NCBI GenBank assembly: GCA_964602515.1
Contig: CAZRRJ010000001.1
Location: 806,001 to 870,000, forward strand
Reading direction: 5' to 3'
DNA from: Carboxylicivirga sp964602515
GTDB taxonomy: Bacteria; Bacteroidota; Bacteroidia; Bacteroidales; Marinilabiliaceae
Length of the DNA stretch: 64,000 nucleotides
This document shows, in pieces, positions 8,308 to 16,758 of this stretch (position 1 is its first letter; each line of letters opens with the position of its first letter). The translations under genes and the position numbers were made by a program. The notes under the pieces are model-generated. The model was not told where the DNA came from, searched no databases, and saw only the letters and a program-made list of their open reading frames with translations.

Positions 8308-9397
8308 TACAACCACCAAAACCTGACATTAATTTAAGTAGGCCATTTTGTTGTTTCGACACATTTTCTTTTAACACATTAATGGGTGACACAACACCCT
8401 GGCATACCAACCCTTTTGTTCCGATAATAACATTGTTTTGCAAAGCCATTATTGAAATTAATGACTCAATAATACCAGCAGCACCCAGTGTATGACCAAA
8501 GAAACCTTTTAAGCCGCTAACCGGAATACCTGCTAAACCAGCACGTGTTATGGCTTGTGATTCCATATCATCATTATAAGGTGTCGCTGTTCCATGCGCC
8601 GAAATAGCATCTATAGCATTTACATCTTTTACACTTTGTATAATAGCACGTAATAAGCCTTCACCTGTCCTTGATGGTCCTGAAATGTGATTGGCATCAT
8701 TACTAATGGCTCCATTAACTACCTCAATAATGTTTTCATCAGCTATTGTCCCCTCTTTCCTGGAAATCACTACAGAAGCTACACCCTCTCCCAATGTCAA
8801 TCCATCCCTGTCTTTATCAAATGGTTTACAAGGCTTAGCACTCAACGATTGGAAAGATTGAAATCCGGATACTATAAATTTTGAAAGTACATCGGCACCT
8901 AAAACAACCACATCGTCATACATTCTTGATTCAATCCATCGTTTAGCCACAATAATAGCAGACAAACCTGAAATACATGCATTGGATATAACATGAGCTT
9001 GGTTTCTAAATTGAAAATAATCAGCAATTTTTCCTGCTGTGTTAGCTAACAAAACATCAGGATTCAGCTCTGCCTGATATAATTGATCCACATTTCCTTT
9101 TGTACTGCTAAAAATAAAACCTGTACGCTCACTTCTAACATCAACTGTATTTACTATGTTGCTCAGAGATAGTATACAGAGCTGCTCCAGCTTCGTATAA
9201 CTATTAATTTCCGGACACGCTTTAAGTTTTTTTACCAGACATTCATGATTTATTAATGCTGCCTGTAACGGAGAAGATGATAATATTGTATCATCATGCT
9301 TTTCTATTCCGGAATGACCTGAAAGAACTTGCTCAAAGTTCTCCTTACTTGTCCAGCCCAATGGCGATATTATATTATGTGCTCCAACTATTACCAT
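8276..9397 (-). CDS. beta-ketoacyl-ACP synthase (second KAS of the pigment locus)
   Basis: 373 residues, slightly short for FabF but with a complete active site: Cys141 in SNACISG, His268 in SAHGTAT, and His302 in FFGHTLGAAG; the C terminus has the usual SGFGGCNA. The Cys motif NACISG differs from the TACSSG and GACASSS of the other two ketosynthases in the locus, so the three are distinct and not recent duplicates. It should condense ACP-bound intermediates, perhaps the priming coumaroyl group or an alkyl side chain. It is followed by a half-ketosynthase-like gene whose start overlaps this stop, suggesting a dedicated pair. It starts 3 bases after the thioesterase stop. Confidence 0.9.
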   Translation of the reverse strand: MVIVGAHNIISPLGWTSKENFEQVLSGHSGIEKHDDTILSSSPLQAALINHECLVKKLKACPEINSYTKLEQLCILSLSNIVNTVDVRSERTGFIFSSTKGNVDQLYQAELNPDVLLANTAGKIADYFQFRNQAHVISNACISGLSAIIVAKRWIESRMYDDVVVLGADVLSKFIVSGFQSFQSLSAKPCKPFDKDRDGLTLGEGVASVVISRKEGTIADENIIEVVNGAISNDANHISGPSRTGEGLLRAIIQSVKDVNAIDAISAHGTATPYNDDMESQAITRAGLAGIPVSGLKGFFGHTLGAAGIIESLISIMALQNNVIIGTKGLVCQGVVSPINVLKENVSKQQNGLLKLMSGFGGCNAAIYYKKHG

Positions 9398-9400
9398 ATC

Positions 9401-9817
9401 CTATAAACCATTTTCCTTCTTCCAGTTGCTATAAAATGCCGGATTTATAATTTGTAGTTCTCCTTCTTTATTCAAAAAAACTTGGATCGTTTTTCCAGTT
9501 GCAACAATCACGTTATCAGATACCCGACTAATTTCATACGAAAAACATATTTTTGCTGCATCTACATTTTCAAAAACAGTTTTAACCTGTAATTCATCCC
9601 CATACCGCACCTGATTTTTATAATCCAGATCAACTTTAACTATGGGTGTAAAATAACCTTTTTCGTACACGTCATAATAACCTAAGCCATATTGCTTACC
9701 AAAGGCCTCGCGTCCATCTTCAAGAAATTTTACATAATTACCATGCCAGACAATTTGCATGGCATCCACCTCGCTAAAACGTACTTTTATATTGGTCAGA
9801 TTAATTAACTCTCTCAC
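9401..9817 (-). CDS. 4HBT-family acyl thioesterase (YbgC-like hotdog)
   Basis: 138 residues, a single hotdog domain of the 4-hydroxybenzoyl-CoA thioesterase type: the N terminus reads VRFSEVDAMQIVWHGNYVKF, containing the conserved Asp (about residue 18) and HGNYxxF of this family. It hydrolyses acyl thioesters of CoA or ACP. In aryl polyene loci a thioesterase of this class is regularly present, either to release the chain or to clear mis-primed carriers. It lies 3 bases before the second ketosynthase gene. The 87-base gap upstream is the widest within the second half of the operon. Confidence 0.88.
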   Translation of the reverse strand: MRELINLTNIKVRFSEVDAMQIVWHGNYVKFLEDGREAFGKQYGLGYYDVYEKGYFTPIVKVDLDYKNQVRYGDELQVKTVFENVDAAKICFSYEISRVSDNVIVATGKTIQVFLNKEGELQIINPAFYSNWKKENGL

Positions 9818-9904
9818 TTTTAAAACTTTAAATACACCATGATTATCACACGATTCCTATCCTCTACCCTTTCACTTTATGCTTCAGCTCTCTACTCCAT
9901 TAAG

Positions 9905-10549
9905 TTACGTTTGAAACTTATTTCGCCACAACTCAAACTCAACCTCTTTAACCGATTTAAAAATAGTATAAAACGAACCTGCCCAATAGTTTCTCATTCC
10001 AAAACCAACTGGTTTTGTTATAAAACGTTTTTCTATTAGTTTTTTTCTATTTGCAATATTAAAAACGATCATTACATAGGATGCCTCAGTGTTCGTCTTA
10101 TCAAGATACTCAGCTAAAAACACAACACCTACTCCTTCCTTTTGCTCTAACTGATAATTATTTATAGCACTATCAATAATGCTTTGTTCCAGATGACATG
10201 ATCGCCCTGCAACAAGCTCATCTACTTGTGTACCCTTATTAACTTCACTTATCATCTGCGTATCATAAATGACCACATCTTTACGCAGCATCTTCTCTAC
10301 ACTAAACTTATTTCTTTCATTCTTAATCAGATCGTTCCAAGCTTTAAAATAGCGCTTGTAAATAAGGTAATGATCTTCTTCGTCTGATAGTGTTGATGTA
10401 CTAAAGCTGCCAATTAGTTTAACATTTGAGTAATCAATACCATACCAATAGTAATCATACGAATTATCTTCAAAAAGTTCTTTGCTTGTTTGCCCAAATA
10501 CTGTTACAGATACCGCAAAAAAAAGGAATATTATAAGTAAAGTCCTCAT
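9905..10549 (-). CDS. secreted protein of unknown function embedded in the pigment operon
   Basis: 214 residues. A Sec signal peptide is plain (MRTLLIIFLFFAVSVTVFGQ, cleavage after about residue 19), so the mature protein is periplasmic or surface located. I do not recognise a domain. Visible traits are an aromatic N-terminal patch (YDYYWYGIDYSN) followed by a beta-rich body with regular alternating strands and a C-terminal helix rich in charged residues. It lies 2 bases after the stop of a dehydratase gene and 87 bases ahead of the thioesterase, same strand, so it is probably cotranscribed. Because the operon ends in transport functions (LolA, lipoprotein, MMPL), a role in handling the lipid outside the cytoplasm is a reasonable guess, but nothing in the sequence proves it. 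Confidence 0.75.
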   Translation of the reverse strand: MRTLLIIFLFFAVSVTVFGQTSKELFEDNSYDYYWYGIDYSNVKLIGSFSTSTLSDEEDHYLIYKRYFKAWNDLIKNERNKFSVEKMLRKDVVIYDTQMISEVNKGTQVDELVAGRSCHLEQSIIDSAINNYQLEQKEGVGVVFLAEYLDKTNTEASYVMIVFNIANRKKLIEKRFITKPVGFGMRNYWAGSFYTIFKSVKEVEFELWRNKFQT

Positions 10550-10551
10550 AC

Positions 10552-10965
10552 TTAATTATCTTTTAAAAATATATTTAAAGTACATTTGGCTAACACTTCT
10601 TCACCACACTTAACCACACCTTCTGCAATGTTAACCCCCATAGCATTATGCACTATTCTTACATTGGTGTTTAGTATTTCACCAAGTACTGCACTACGTT
10701 CTATCTCTAAATTCTTTACAGAGCCAATGAAACCCACTTTTACACCTTCATTTTTCAATTTGGCATTACACCCCTCTAATGCAGCTGCTGTTTGAGCAAT
10801 GTTTTCGATCAAACCAGCTTCTTCAAAAATGTTTCCATTCATAAAAGGGCCATCTGCTTTAACTTCAAAAACCGTACTTACCTCGGCATCATTAAAATCT
10901 GTTACCTTATCTATAAATACAAAAGGAAACCTTTGAGGAATTAATTCATTAACAGGCCAATTCAT
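10552..10965 (-). CDS. 3-hydroxyacyl-ACP dehydratase, hotdog fold (ApeP/FabA-like)
   Basis: 137 residues. It opens with VNELIPQRFPFVFIDKV, the N-terminal strand-helix of FabZ/ApeP-type dehydratases (LxPHRxPFLxxD pattern with Gln in place of the usual His). The central helix GLIENIAQTAAA supplies the conserved Glu and Gln of the FabA/FabZ active site. In aryl polyene synthesis a second dehydratase of this type works with the FabZ-like one to install all-trans double bonds. The His-to-Gln change in the first motif is worth noting, though it falls in a position that varies. It follows the methyltransferase by 15 bases and precedes the secreted protein by 2 bases. Confidence 0.82.
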   Translation of the reverse strand: MNWPVNELIPQRFPFVFIDKVTDFNDAEVSTVFEVKADGPFMNGNIFEEAGLIENIAQTAAALEGCNAKLKNEGVKVGFIGSVKNLEIERSAVLGEILNTNVRIVHNAMGVNIAEGVVKCGEEVLAKCTLNIFLKDN

Positions 10966-10980
10966 AATTCTGTATTCAGA

Positions 10981-12048
10981 TTATTTTTTCTTACAAATCA
11001 AAAGTGTATGACTAACTCCAATGTTCTCAATCATTTCCTCAACTTCCAACCCTGCTTTATCTACAAGACTCAGCATATCCTCGGTGTGATACATTTGGCT
11101 GCATCCATTAGCAATATTGGTAAAATACAAAGAGGTGGCATGTAAGCTATAAGTTGACGCCTCAAACTCCTGATTATCCCAGTATGTTTCAAGAATATAA
11201 ACTCGTCCATCTTCATTAATAGCATTAAATGAACGTTTTAGTAACTGTAGAATATCTTCTTGTGAAAAACAATCTAAAAACTGGCTCATCCAAACAATAT
11301 CAGCACCTTTAGGAAAGTCATTTGAGTGATCTAACAGGTTAATTGGGTACCCATCAATACGATCAGAAAAGCCTTGTTCCTCAATATTCTGCTTAGCCAC
11401 ATTCAATTGACCCGGCAAATCCAAAATAGTCACTTTTACATCCTCATCAAACTTGGCACACTGGATAGAGAACTTTCCAGTATTCCCTCCCACATCAAGA
11501 ATTCTTTTCGGATGGTTTTTAAATACAATTGGCAATACTTCTGGAAAAGCATAATCTGAGTAATAATGATCAAAAGCAAACCAACTCTCTTTAGCCTTTT
11601 CTGGCAGGTGAGCTAAGCCTTCATATACGGTAGGCCATTCTCCAAACTCTTGTAAACCTGTTGGCTTACCTTCTTTAATAGAGTCTTCAAGCGAAAACAT
11701 ACCTTTATAATTGACATCTTGCGTAAAATCCATATTTACTTTTGTAAGCTCATCACACAAGATATACCAACCCGTTTTTGTAATTTTATACAGGTCATTC
11801 TCAACAATAACCATTTCAAGGCTTAACCCTGCTTCAAGTAAAACCTTAACACCATATTCCGATAAATTAAGCTCTTTCGCAATAGCCTGAATCGTTATAC
11901 CTTTTCGTTTGCTTTTAATCAATTCCAGAATACCTAAATTCCGCAATGATAGTGCAGCCTGAAACATGATTGGTGCAAAAGCTATTTTTTGCGCATCAAA
12001 CTTGGCTTGTAATGCTGATTTTTTATCTTCTCCGTATGTTACTGACAT
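10981..12048 (-). CDS. SAM-dependent O-methyltransferase with N-terminal winged-helix dimerisation domain
   Basis: 355 residues in two parts typical of the plant-COMT/hydroxyneurosporene class. Residues about 15-100 form a winged helix (IQAIAKELNLSEYGVKVLLEAG); the C-terminal half is a Rossmann methyltransferase with the SAM loop RILDVGGNTGKFSIQCAK (about 180-197), an acidic TILDLPGQ strand and a conserved hydrophobic WMSQFLDCF segment. It should methylate a phenolic or carboxylic oxygen, or a ring carbon, of the aryl head group; flexirubins and xanthomonadins both carry methyl groups on the ring. It sits 3 bases after the acyltransferase stop and is translated in line with the operon. Confidence 0.87.
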   Translation of the reverse strand: MSVTYGEDKKSALQAKFDAQKIAFAPIMFQAALSLRNLGILELIKSKRKGITIQAIAKELNLSEYGVKVLLEAGLSLEMVIVENDLYKITKTGWYILCDELTKVNMDFTQDVNYKGMFSLEDSIKEGKPTGLQEFGEWPTVYEGLAHLPEKAKESWFAFDHYYSDYAFPEVLPIVFKNHPKRILDVGGNTGKFSIQCAKFDEDVKVTILDLPGQLNVAKQNIEEQGFSDRIDGYPINLLDHSNDFPKGADIVWMSQFLDCFSQEDILQLLKRSFNAINEDGRVYILETYWDNQEFEASTYSLHATSLYFTNIANGCSQMYHTEDMLSLVDKAGLEVEEMIENIGVSHTLLICKKK

Positions 12049-12051
12049 ATC

Positions 12052-12951
12052 TTAAATATTATTTTCGTTATTCCAAAATTGGTGATAATTAAACCATTGC
12101 AGAGGGTATTTCAACACCATTTGCTGTAATTGCAATACATAATCCTCTACCATTGTTTGAATAGCTTCACCACGCAAAGCAACTTTCCTATAGCTTGGAT
12201 ATACTTTTCCTTTAGTAGCAAAAAACCGATAATGTGTATTACTATCCTTCACGCTAAATACAAAACTAACCGGTATAGCGTATTTACTTGCCAATACCAT
12301 TGGTCCAACAGGAAATTTTGCCAATTCACCTAAAAATGCTACATCTAGTGTTTGGTTACCTTCAACAAAACGATCCCCATGCATAGCAACTAATTCTTTT
12401 TTCTTAAAAGCCTCTATCACACTAAATAAATGTGACATATCATCCCTAATTGGAATAATATTAACTTTCTTATCTTGTATTGCCTTACTTAATACATTTT
12501 TGAGTTTTTCATGCTCTGCCTCTACCATCAGAATATTAATGACAGCATCAACTCTTTCAAGTAGCTCACCAGCAACCTCCCAGTTCCCCATATGCGCTCC
12601 AAGTAGCAATCCCCCTTGCTTTTTATCAGCAATTTCATGCAAATACTCTTCACCATCAAAATCGAAAGTATACAGCTCCTTTTGTCCAGAAAGTATAGCA
12701 ATTTTATCAATTAGTACTTTACCCAAATACACATAGTTCCGGTATATACTAAGGAGTGTTTTAAACCTGCCATACCCTATTCTTTGATGGTAAAAGTAAT
12801 GTATTGACTTTTTGTTGGAGAAAAGTAAATAAAAAAAGGAAACAGGTTTAAGTAAAAGGTAAGCTAATCGAATATCAATATTTATTAAAGTAATAAATAT
12901 CCTATACCCCAATGGATTACCTTTCGATTTCCCTGTCCAGCTACTCATCAC
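12052..12951 (-). CDS. LpxL/HtrB-family lysophospholipid acyltransferase
   Basis: 299 residues. An N-terminal hydrophobic stretch (about 20-45) anchors the protein to the inner membrane. GLLLGAHMGNWEVAGELL (about 115-132) holds the HxxxxE catalytic motif of the LPLAT/LpxL family (HMGNWE), and the block MHGDRFVEGN matches the second conserved motif. Members in aryl polyene clusters transfer the finished polyenoyl chain, or an extra acyl chain, from ACP to a glycerol or sugar lipid. The ATG overlaps the stop of the upstream ACP gene in an ATGA, so ACP and acyltransferase are translationally coupled, which fits an ACP-dependent transferase. Confidence 0.9.
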   Translation of the reverse strand: MMSSWTGKSKGNPLGYRIFITLINIDIRLAYLLLKPVSFFYLLFSNKKSIHYFYHQRIGYGRFKTLLSIYRNYVYLGKVLIDKIAILSGQKELYTFDFDGEEYLHEIADKKQGGLLLGAHMGNWEVAGELLERVDAVINILMVEAEHEKLKNVLSKAIQDKKVNIIPIRDDMSHLFSVIEAFKKKELVAMHGDRFVEGNQTLDVAFLGELAKFPVGPMVLASKYAIPVSFVFSVKDSNTHYRFFATKGKVYPSYRKVALRGEAIQTMVEDYVLQLQQMVLKYPLQWFNYHQFWNNENNI

Positions 12952-13187
12952 AATTTACTTTCAATGTAATTGTATAAATCGTTAAGTACTCTGATATCTT
13001 TCATTTCCTCTCGTTTAACTTTAAATCCGAATTCTTTTTCGATAATCACTACTATATCAACAAAATCAAGACTCTCTAATCCAAGATCGTTAATAAGGTG
13101 AGCATCATCAGTAATCACTTCTTGTTCTATTTCAAACTCATCAATTAAAAACTCAACAACTATATTTTTAATTTCACTTCTTTCCAT
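12948..13187 (-). CDS. acyl carrier protein (second ACP of the pigment locus)
   Basis: 79 residues, strongly acidic. The phosphopantetheine site is Ser39 in DLGLESLDFVD, close to the classical DSLD. It differs from the first ACP (7466-7720) in length and in the residues around the serine, so the two are separate carriers. It lies between a FabB-like ketosynthase and the acyltransferase, with a 4-base overlap with the latter and 7 bases from the former, which suggests that it delivers the chain to the acyltransferase or serves the early steps. Confidence 0.93.
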   Translation of the reverse strand: MERSEIKNIVVEFLIDEFEIEQEVITDDAHLINDLGLESLDFVDIVVIIEKEFGFKVKREEMKDIRVLNDLYNYIESKL

Positions 13188-13194
13188 TGGGGTA

Positions 13195-14427
13195 TTATTT
13201 ACTATATTTTGATAATATTATTGATGAATTTGTTCCTCCAAAACCAAATGAATTTGAAAGAACAGTATTTAATTTTTTTTCTGTGGTTCTACTTATTATA
13301 TTCAACTTTTTTGAGTCTTCATCCGGCTTTTCAAAGTTTATGTTTGGTGCAATAAATGACTTATCCATCATTATTGTTGAATAAATAAGCTCACTGGCAC
13401 CTCCCATCCACATCTCATGACCTGTCATTGACTTCGTTGAACTAATTGGAGTGTTACAGTTACCAAAAACTGTATTTAATGCCCTGGCTTCCATTGTATC
13501 ACCAACAGGTGTTGATGTGGCATGTGCATTAACATAGTCAATACTTTCTGCCCTTATACCTGCATCCTGCAAGCACCTTTCAAGCGATATAGTAGGCCCT
13601 TCTTGATTAGGTACTGAGATATGATCACCGTTGGAAGAAAAACCATAACCTCTAATTTCGGCAACAATATCGGCACCACGTTTTAGTGCTGAATCCAGAC
13701 TCTCTACTACAAGAGAAGCACCTCCTCCGCTTGGTATTAAGCCATCTCTACCTGCATCAAAAGGCCGCGATGCCCTGCATGGATCATCATGACGAATCGA
13801 AAAAGCAGAAAGTCCGTCAAAACTTCCCATTGATTCAGGATTAATTTCCTGACCTCCACCGCACAACACAATATCCTGATAACCATGCTTAATTAAGAAA
13901 TAAGCCATTCCAACAGCATGAGAACTACTTGCACAAGCTCCACTCACAGTAAAATTTATACCACGAAGCTTAAATATAACCGATAGGTTCATTGAAATGG
14001 TAGAATTCATACTCTGGAATATCGATCCTGATCCCAGTAATGTGGTATCCTTTGTCTCCCTCACTCTATCAATGGATTCAATAACAGGTATTGAAGAACT
14101 ATCGTTACCATACAAAATACCAACTTCATTTTTTTCCAAGAAATCCATATCTATTTTAGCATTTTTGAATGCTTCTATAGTAGCCATATAAGCATATTCT
14201 CCTTGCTCTGGAATCCCAATACGCTGTCTTCTTGATAAATGCTTCTTAAGGTCAGGACGCTCTATTACACCAGTTAATAATGAACGAAATCCAAGTTCTT
14301 TACGTTTGGCATCAATACCTATTCCTGATGAACCATTAAATAAGGATGTAGTGACTTCTTCAATATTCTTACCTAATACTGAATATATACCAACACCTGA
14401 AATAACAACTCTTCTATCCATATTCAC
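13195..14427 (-). CDS. beta-ketoacyl-ACP synthase (FabB/ApeR-like)
   Basis: 410 residues with a full Cys-His-His active site: Cys165 in SGACASSSH, His302 in NAHATST and His337 in TGHEMWMGGASE. The GHExWMxGASE form and the ACASS nucleophile motif are those of FabB-type enzymes, which accept shorter or unsaturated chains, unlike the TACSSG enzyme at 6278. In aryl polyene systems a FabB-like synthase is proposed to perform the first condensation. It is placed right after the ketoreductase (3 bases) and before the second ACP (7 bases), forming an upstream KR-KS-ACP block. The start ATG has a second in-frame ATG two codons later. Confidence 0.92.
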   Translation of the reverse strand: MNMDRRVVISGVGIYSVLGKNIEEVTTSLFNGSSGIGIDAKRKELGFRSLLTGVIERPDLKKHLSRRQRIGIPEQGEYAYMATIEAFKNAKIDMDFLEKNEVGILYGNDSSSIPVIESIDRVRETKDTTLLGSGSIFQSMNSTISMNLSVIFKLRGINFTVSGACASSSHAVGMAYFLIKHGYQDIVLCGGGQEINPESMGSFDGLSAFSIRHDDPCRASRPFDAGRDGLIPSGGGASLVVESLDSALKRGADIVAEIRGYGFSSNGDHISVPNQEGPTISLERCLQDAGIRAESIDYVNAHATSTPVGDTMEARALNTVFGNCNTPISSTKSMTGHEMWMGGASELIYSTIMMDKSFIAPNINFEKPDEDSKKLNIISRTTEKKLNTVLSNSFGFGGTNSSIILSKYSK

Positions 14428-14430
14428 ATT

Positions 14431-15156
14431 TTAACTATACATTCCACCATTAACTGAAATTGTTTCTCCTGTAATATAAGAGGAATCATCAGAAGCTAAA
14501 AAGCCAACAAGGTTAGCAACTTCTTTTGCCTCTCCAAATCTATTCAGAGGAATTAATCGTTTCCATTCTTTTTCATTGATTTCCTCGGTCATGTCCGTTT
14601 TAATAAAACCCGGTGCAACGCAATTTACAGTTACCTTCTTTTTCCCAACTTCCATAGCCAATGACTTAGTTGCTGCCATTATAGCACCTTTTGAGGCAGA
14701 ATAGTTAACCTGCCCCGGATGACCTTTTTGCCCTGACAACGACACGATATTAATAATACGTCCGAATTTATTGATAATCATTCCTTGTAAAACCTGTCGT
14801 GTGACATAGAAAAAGCTATCCTGATTAGTTGAAATAACTTTATTCCACTCATCGTCCGACATAAATACCATAAGATTATCACTCGTAACACCGGCATTAT
14901 TCACCAGAACATCAATATGCTGACCCTTAGACTCCATCCAACCGCCTAAAACACTTTCTATTTCTTTAGAGTTAGAAACATCAAATGGCATCAGATCTGC
15001 CCTTCCTCCTGCTGCCTCTATCTCAGATAATACCTTTTGCGCCTCTTTATGATTAGACCTGTAATTGATTAATACATAAAACCCCTGCTCTGCAAGTTTG
15101 ATAGAGATGGCCTTGCCAATTCCTCGTGAGCCTCCTGTTACTAAGGCGTACTTCAT
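14431..15156 (-). CDS. 3-oxoacyl-ACP reductase (FabG-type SDR)
   Basis: 241 residues from the ATG at 15156 (MKYALVTGG); an in-frame ATG at 15198 would add 14 residues before the first strand of the fold and is unlikely. Short-chain dehydrogenase motifs are complete: TGGSRGIG (8-15) for NADP(H), NNAG (about 86-89), the catalytic Ser in IVSLSG, and YSASK with Tyr and Lys (about 151-155), followed by a GFIKTDMT loop. It reduces the 3-oxo group made by the ketosynthases before dehydration. FabG identity is strong; dedication to the pigment is inferred from its place 51 bases after the ammonia lyase and 3 bases before a ketosynthase. Confidence 0.93.
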   Translation of the reverse strand: MKYALVTGGSRGIGKAISIKLAEQGFYVLINYRSNHKEAQKVLSEIEAAGGRADLMPFDVSNSKEIESVLGGWMESKGQHIDVLVNNAGVTSDNLMVFMSDDEWNKVISTNQDSFFYVTRQVLQGMIINKFGRIINIVSLSGQKGHPGQVNYSASKGAIMAATKSLAMEVGKKKVTVNCVAPGFIKTDMTEEINEKEWKRLIPLNRFGEAKEVANLVGFLASDDSSYITGETISVNGGMYS

Positions 15157-15207
15157 AATACTTGTTTTTTTTGTCAATAAGATCAATTTAAAATACAATT
15201 ATAGTAT

Positions 15208-16758
15208 TTATTGATCCTCTGGTAATTTAACTTCATTATTAAAAAGGTGCTCAACCATAAGAGCAATCTCCTCGTACTTTGGCGTATCATCTACAAAAAC
15301 AGGAACTACATTTCTTAACTCCTGATATATTTTTAGCGTATATGACGACAGTTTGTCAGATATCTTTAAACAATCAATAGCTTGTAATAAGGCAATCATT
15401 TCTATGGCCTGCACCTGGTAAGCATTATCAATTACCTTTTTTGTTAGCATAGCAGAATTAGTACCCATACTAACAATATCCTGATTATCATTATTTGTAG
15501 TGATACTATGAACGTACATTGAGGTAGAAAGAGTCTGGTTCTCAGCAGCCGTTGATGTGGCAGTAAACTGTACTCCCTGCATTCCTAAATTCAATCCTAA
15601 AGTACCCAGGTTTACAAATGGAGGTAAGATTTCATTTATCTTACTATTGAATAAAAAAGCGATTTGACGTTCGGCAAGCATCGAAACCCGTGTAATAGCT
15701 AACTTTAACTTATCCATTTCCAGTGAAACATAATCGCCATGGAAATTACCACCATGATAGACATTTTCATTTTCAACATCTACAATTGGATTATCACTTA
15801 CAGAATTTGCTTCATCAACAACAACTCTTTTTGCTGCATCTATAGTTTCACATACAGGACCAAGTATTTGTGGTACACAACGAAGAGAATAATATTCCTG
15901 AACTTTACGTTTAAAAATACGTTCGTCATCATTACCATTAAAGAAATGCTCTTCCCTACGGGCAATTAGCTTACTATCATGCAATATATTGCGCATTGCA
16001 GCAGCAATAAAATGCTGTCCTGAATGTTTTTTTACCGAATTGAGAACAACCGAGAAGTGGTCATCAAAAGACATAACAATTTCGTTTAGCATTGTAGATG
16101 CTACCAACGACCAGTTTAATAACTGTCTTGATTTGATAACATTAACAAGACCAACACCAGTCATAACTGATGTTCCATTTATTAACGAAAGACCCTCGCG
16201 AAGCTTAACTTCAATTGGTTTAATACCCAGCTCCTGAAACACATCCTTCGTTAGACGAAATTCACCCTTATATGTAACATGACCTTCTCCTATTAAAACC
16301 AGTGCCATATGCGCTAACTGAACCAAGTCACCGCTTGCACCAACACCTCCATGCTCAGGAATAAATGGAAAAACATCCTCATTAATAAGCGTTTGTAATA
16401 GTTCAATACATGATGGATGTATACCTGAATACCCTTGCATAATAGCTCTCATTCGAACCAACATAGAAGCTTTGGCATAAATGTCAGGTATTTTATTTCC
16501 TGCTCCGGCCGAGTGGCTGCGAATAAGATTATATTGAAGATCAACTAATTTATCATCATCGATACGATATTGAGCCATTGGACCTAATCCCGTATTAATT
16601 CCATAGATAACCTTATTTTTAGCAAATTTCTTTAAGAAATTATGGCTCTTTTCAACTGTTTTACGGCTCTCCAAATCAACTTCAATCTTTTTCCCTTGAA
16701 ATAAAATTTGTTCTACATCTTCAATAGAAAGCAGACGCCCACTACTTGTTTTAATCAT
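15208..16758 (-). CDS. aromatic amino acid ammonia-lyase, probably tyrosine ammonia-lyase (first gene of pigment operon)
   Basis: 516 residues of the HAL/PAL/TAL family. The Ala141-Ser142-Gly143 triad in GGVGASGDLVQL forms the MIO electrophile; Tyr52 in YGINTGLGPMAQ is the catalytic base region; QYNLIRSHSAG (about 75-85) is the substrate-pocket segment. The pocket reads Ser-His, as in histidine ammonia-lyases, but as far as I recall the characterised tyrosine ammonia-lyase of Flavobacterium johnsoniae has the same QYNLIRSH segment and the same GPMAQYRI loop, so p-coumarate from tyrosine is the likely product. There is no hut operon nearby. It is the most upstream gene of the pigment operon and should supply the aryl starter. 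The 4-coumarate-activating ligase is not in the window. Confidence 0.9.
   Translation of the reverse strand: MIKTSSGRLLSIEDVEQILFQGKKIEVDLESRKTVEKSHNFLKKFAKNKVIYGINTGLGPMAQYRIDDDKLVDLQYNLIRSHSAGAGNKIPDIYAKASMLVRMRAIMQGYSGIHPSCIELLQTLINEDVFPFIPEHGGVGASGDLVQLAHMALVLIGEGHVTYKGEFRLTKDVFQELGIKPIEVKLREGLSLINGTSVMTGVGLVNVIKSRQLLNWSLVASTMLNEIVMSFDDHFSVVLNSVKKHSGQHFIAAAMRNILHDSKLIARREEHFFNGNDDERIFKRKVQEYYSLRCVPQILGPVCETIDAAKRVVVDEANSVSDNPIVDVENENVYHGGNFHGDYVSLEMDKLKLAITRVSMLAERQIAFLFNSKINEILPPFVNLGTLGLNLGMQGVQFTATSTAAENQTLSTSMYVHSITTNNDNQDIVSMGTNSAMLTKKVIDNAYQVQAIEMIALLQAIDCLKISDKLSSYTLKIYQELRNVVPVFVDDTPKYEEIALMVEHLFNNEVKLPEDQ

Noticed and set aside
15208..16758. Histidine catabolism gene hutH
   Set aside because: No hutU, hutI or hutG is near, and the gene heads a pigment operon with sequence features of bacterial tyrosine ammonia-lyase.
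1..16758. Calling the locus flexirubin-specific
   Set aside because: No dialkylresorcinol genes (darA/darB) are visible in the window; the left part is missing.
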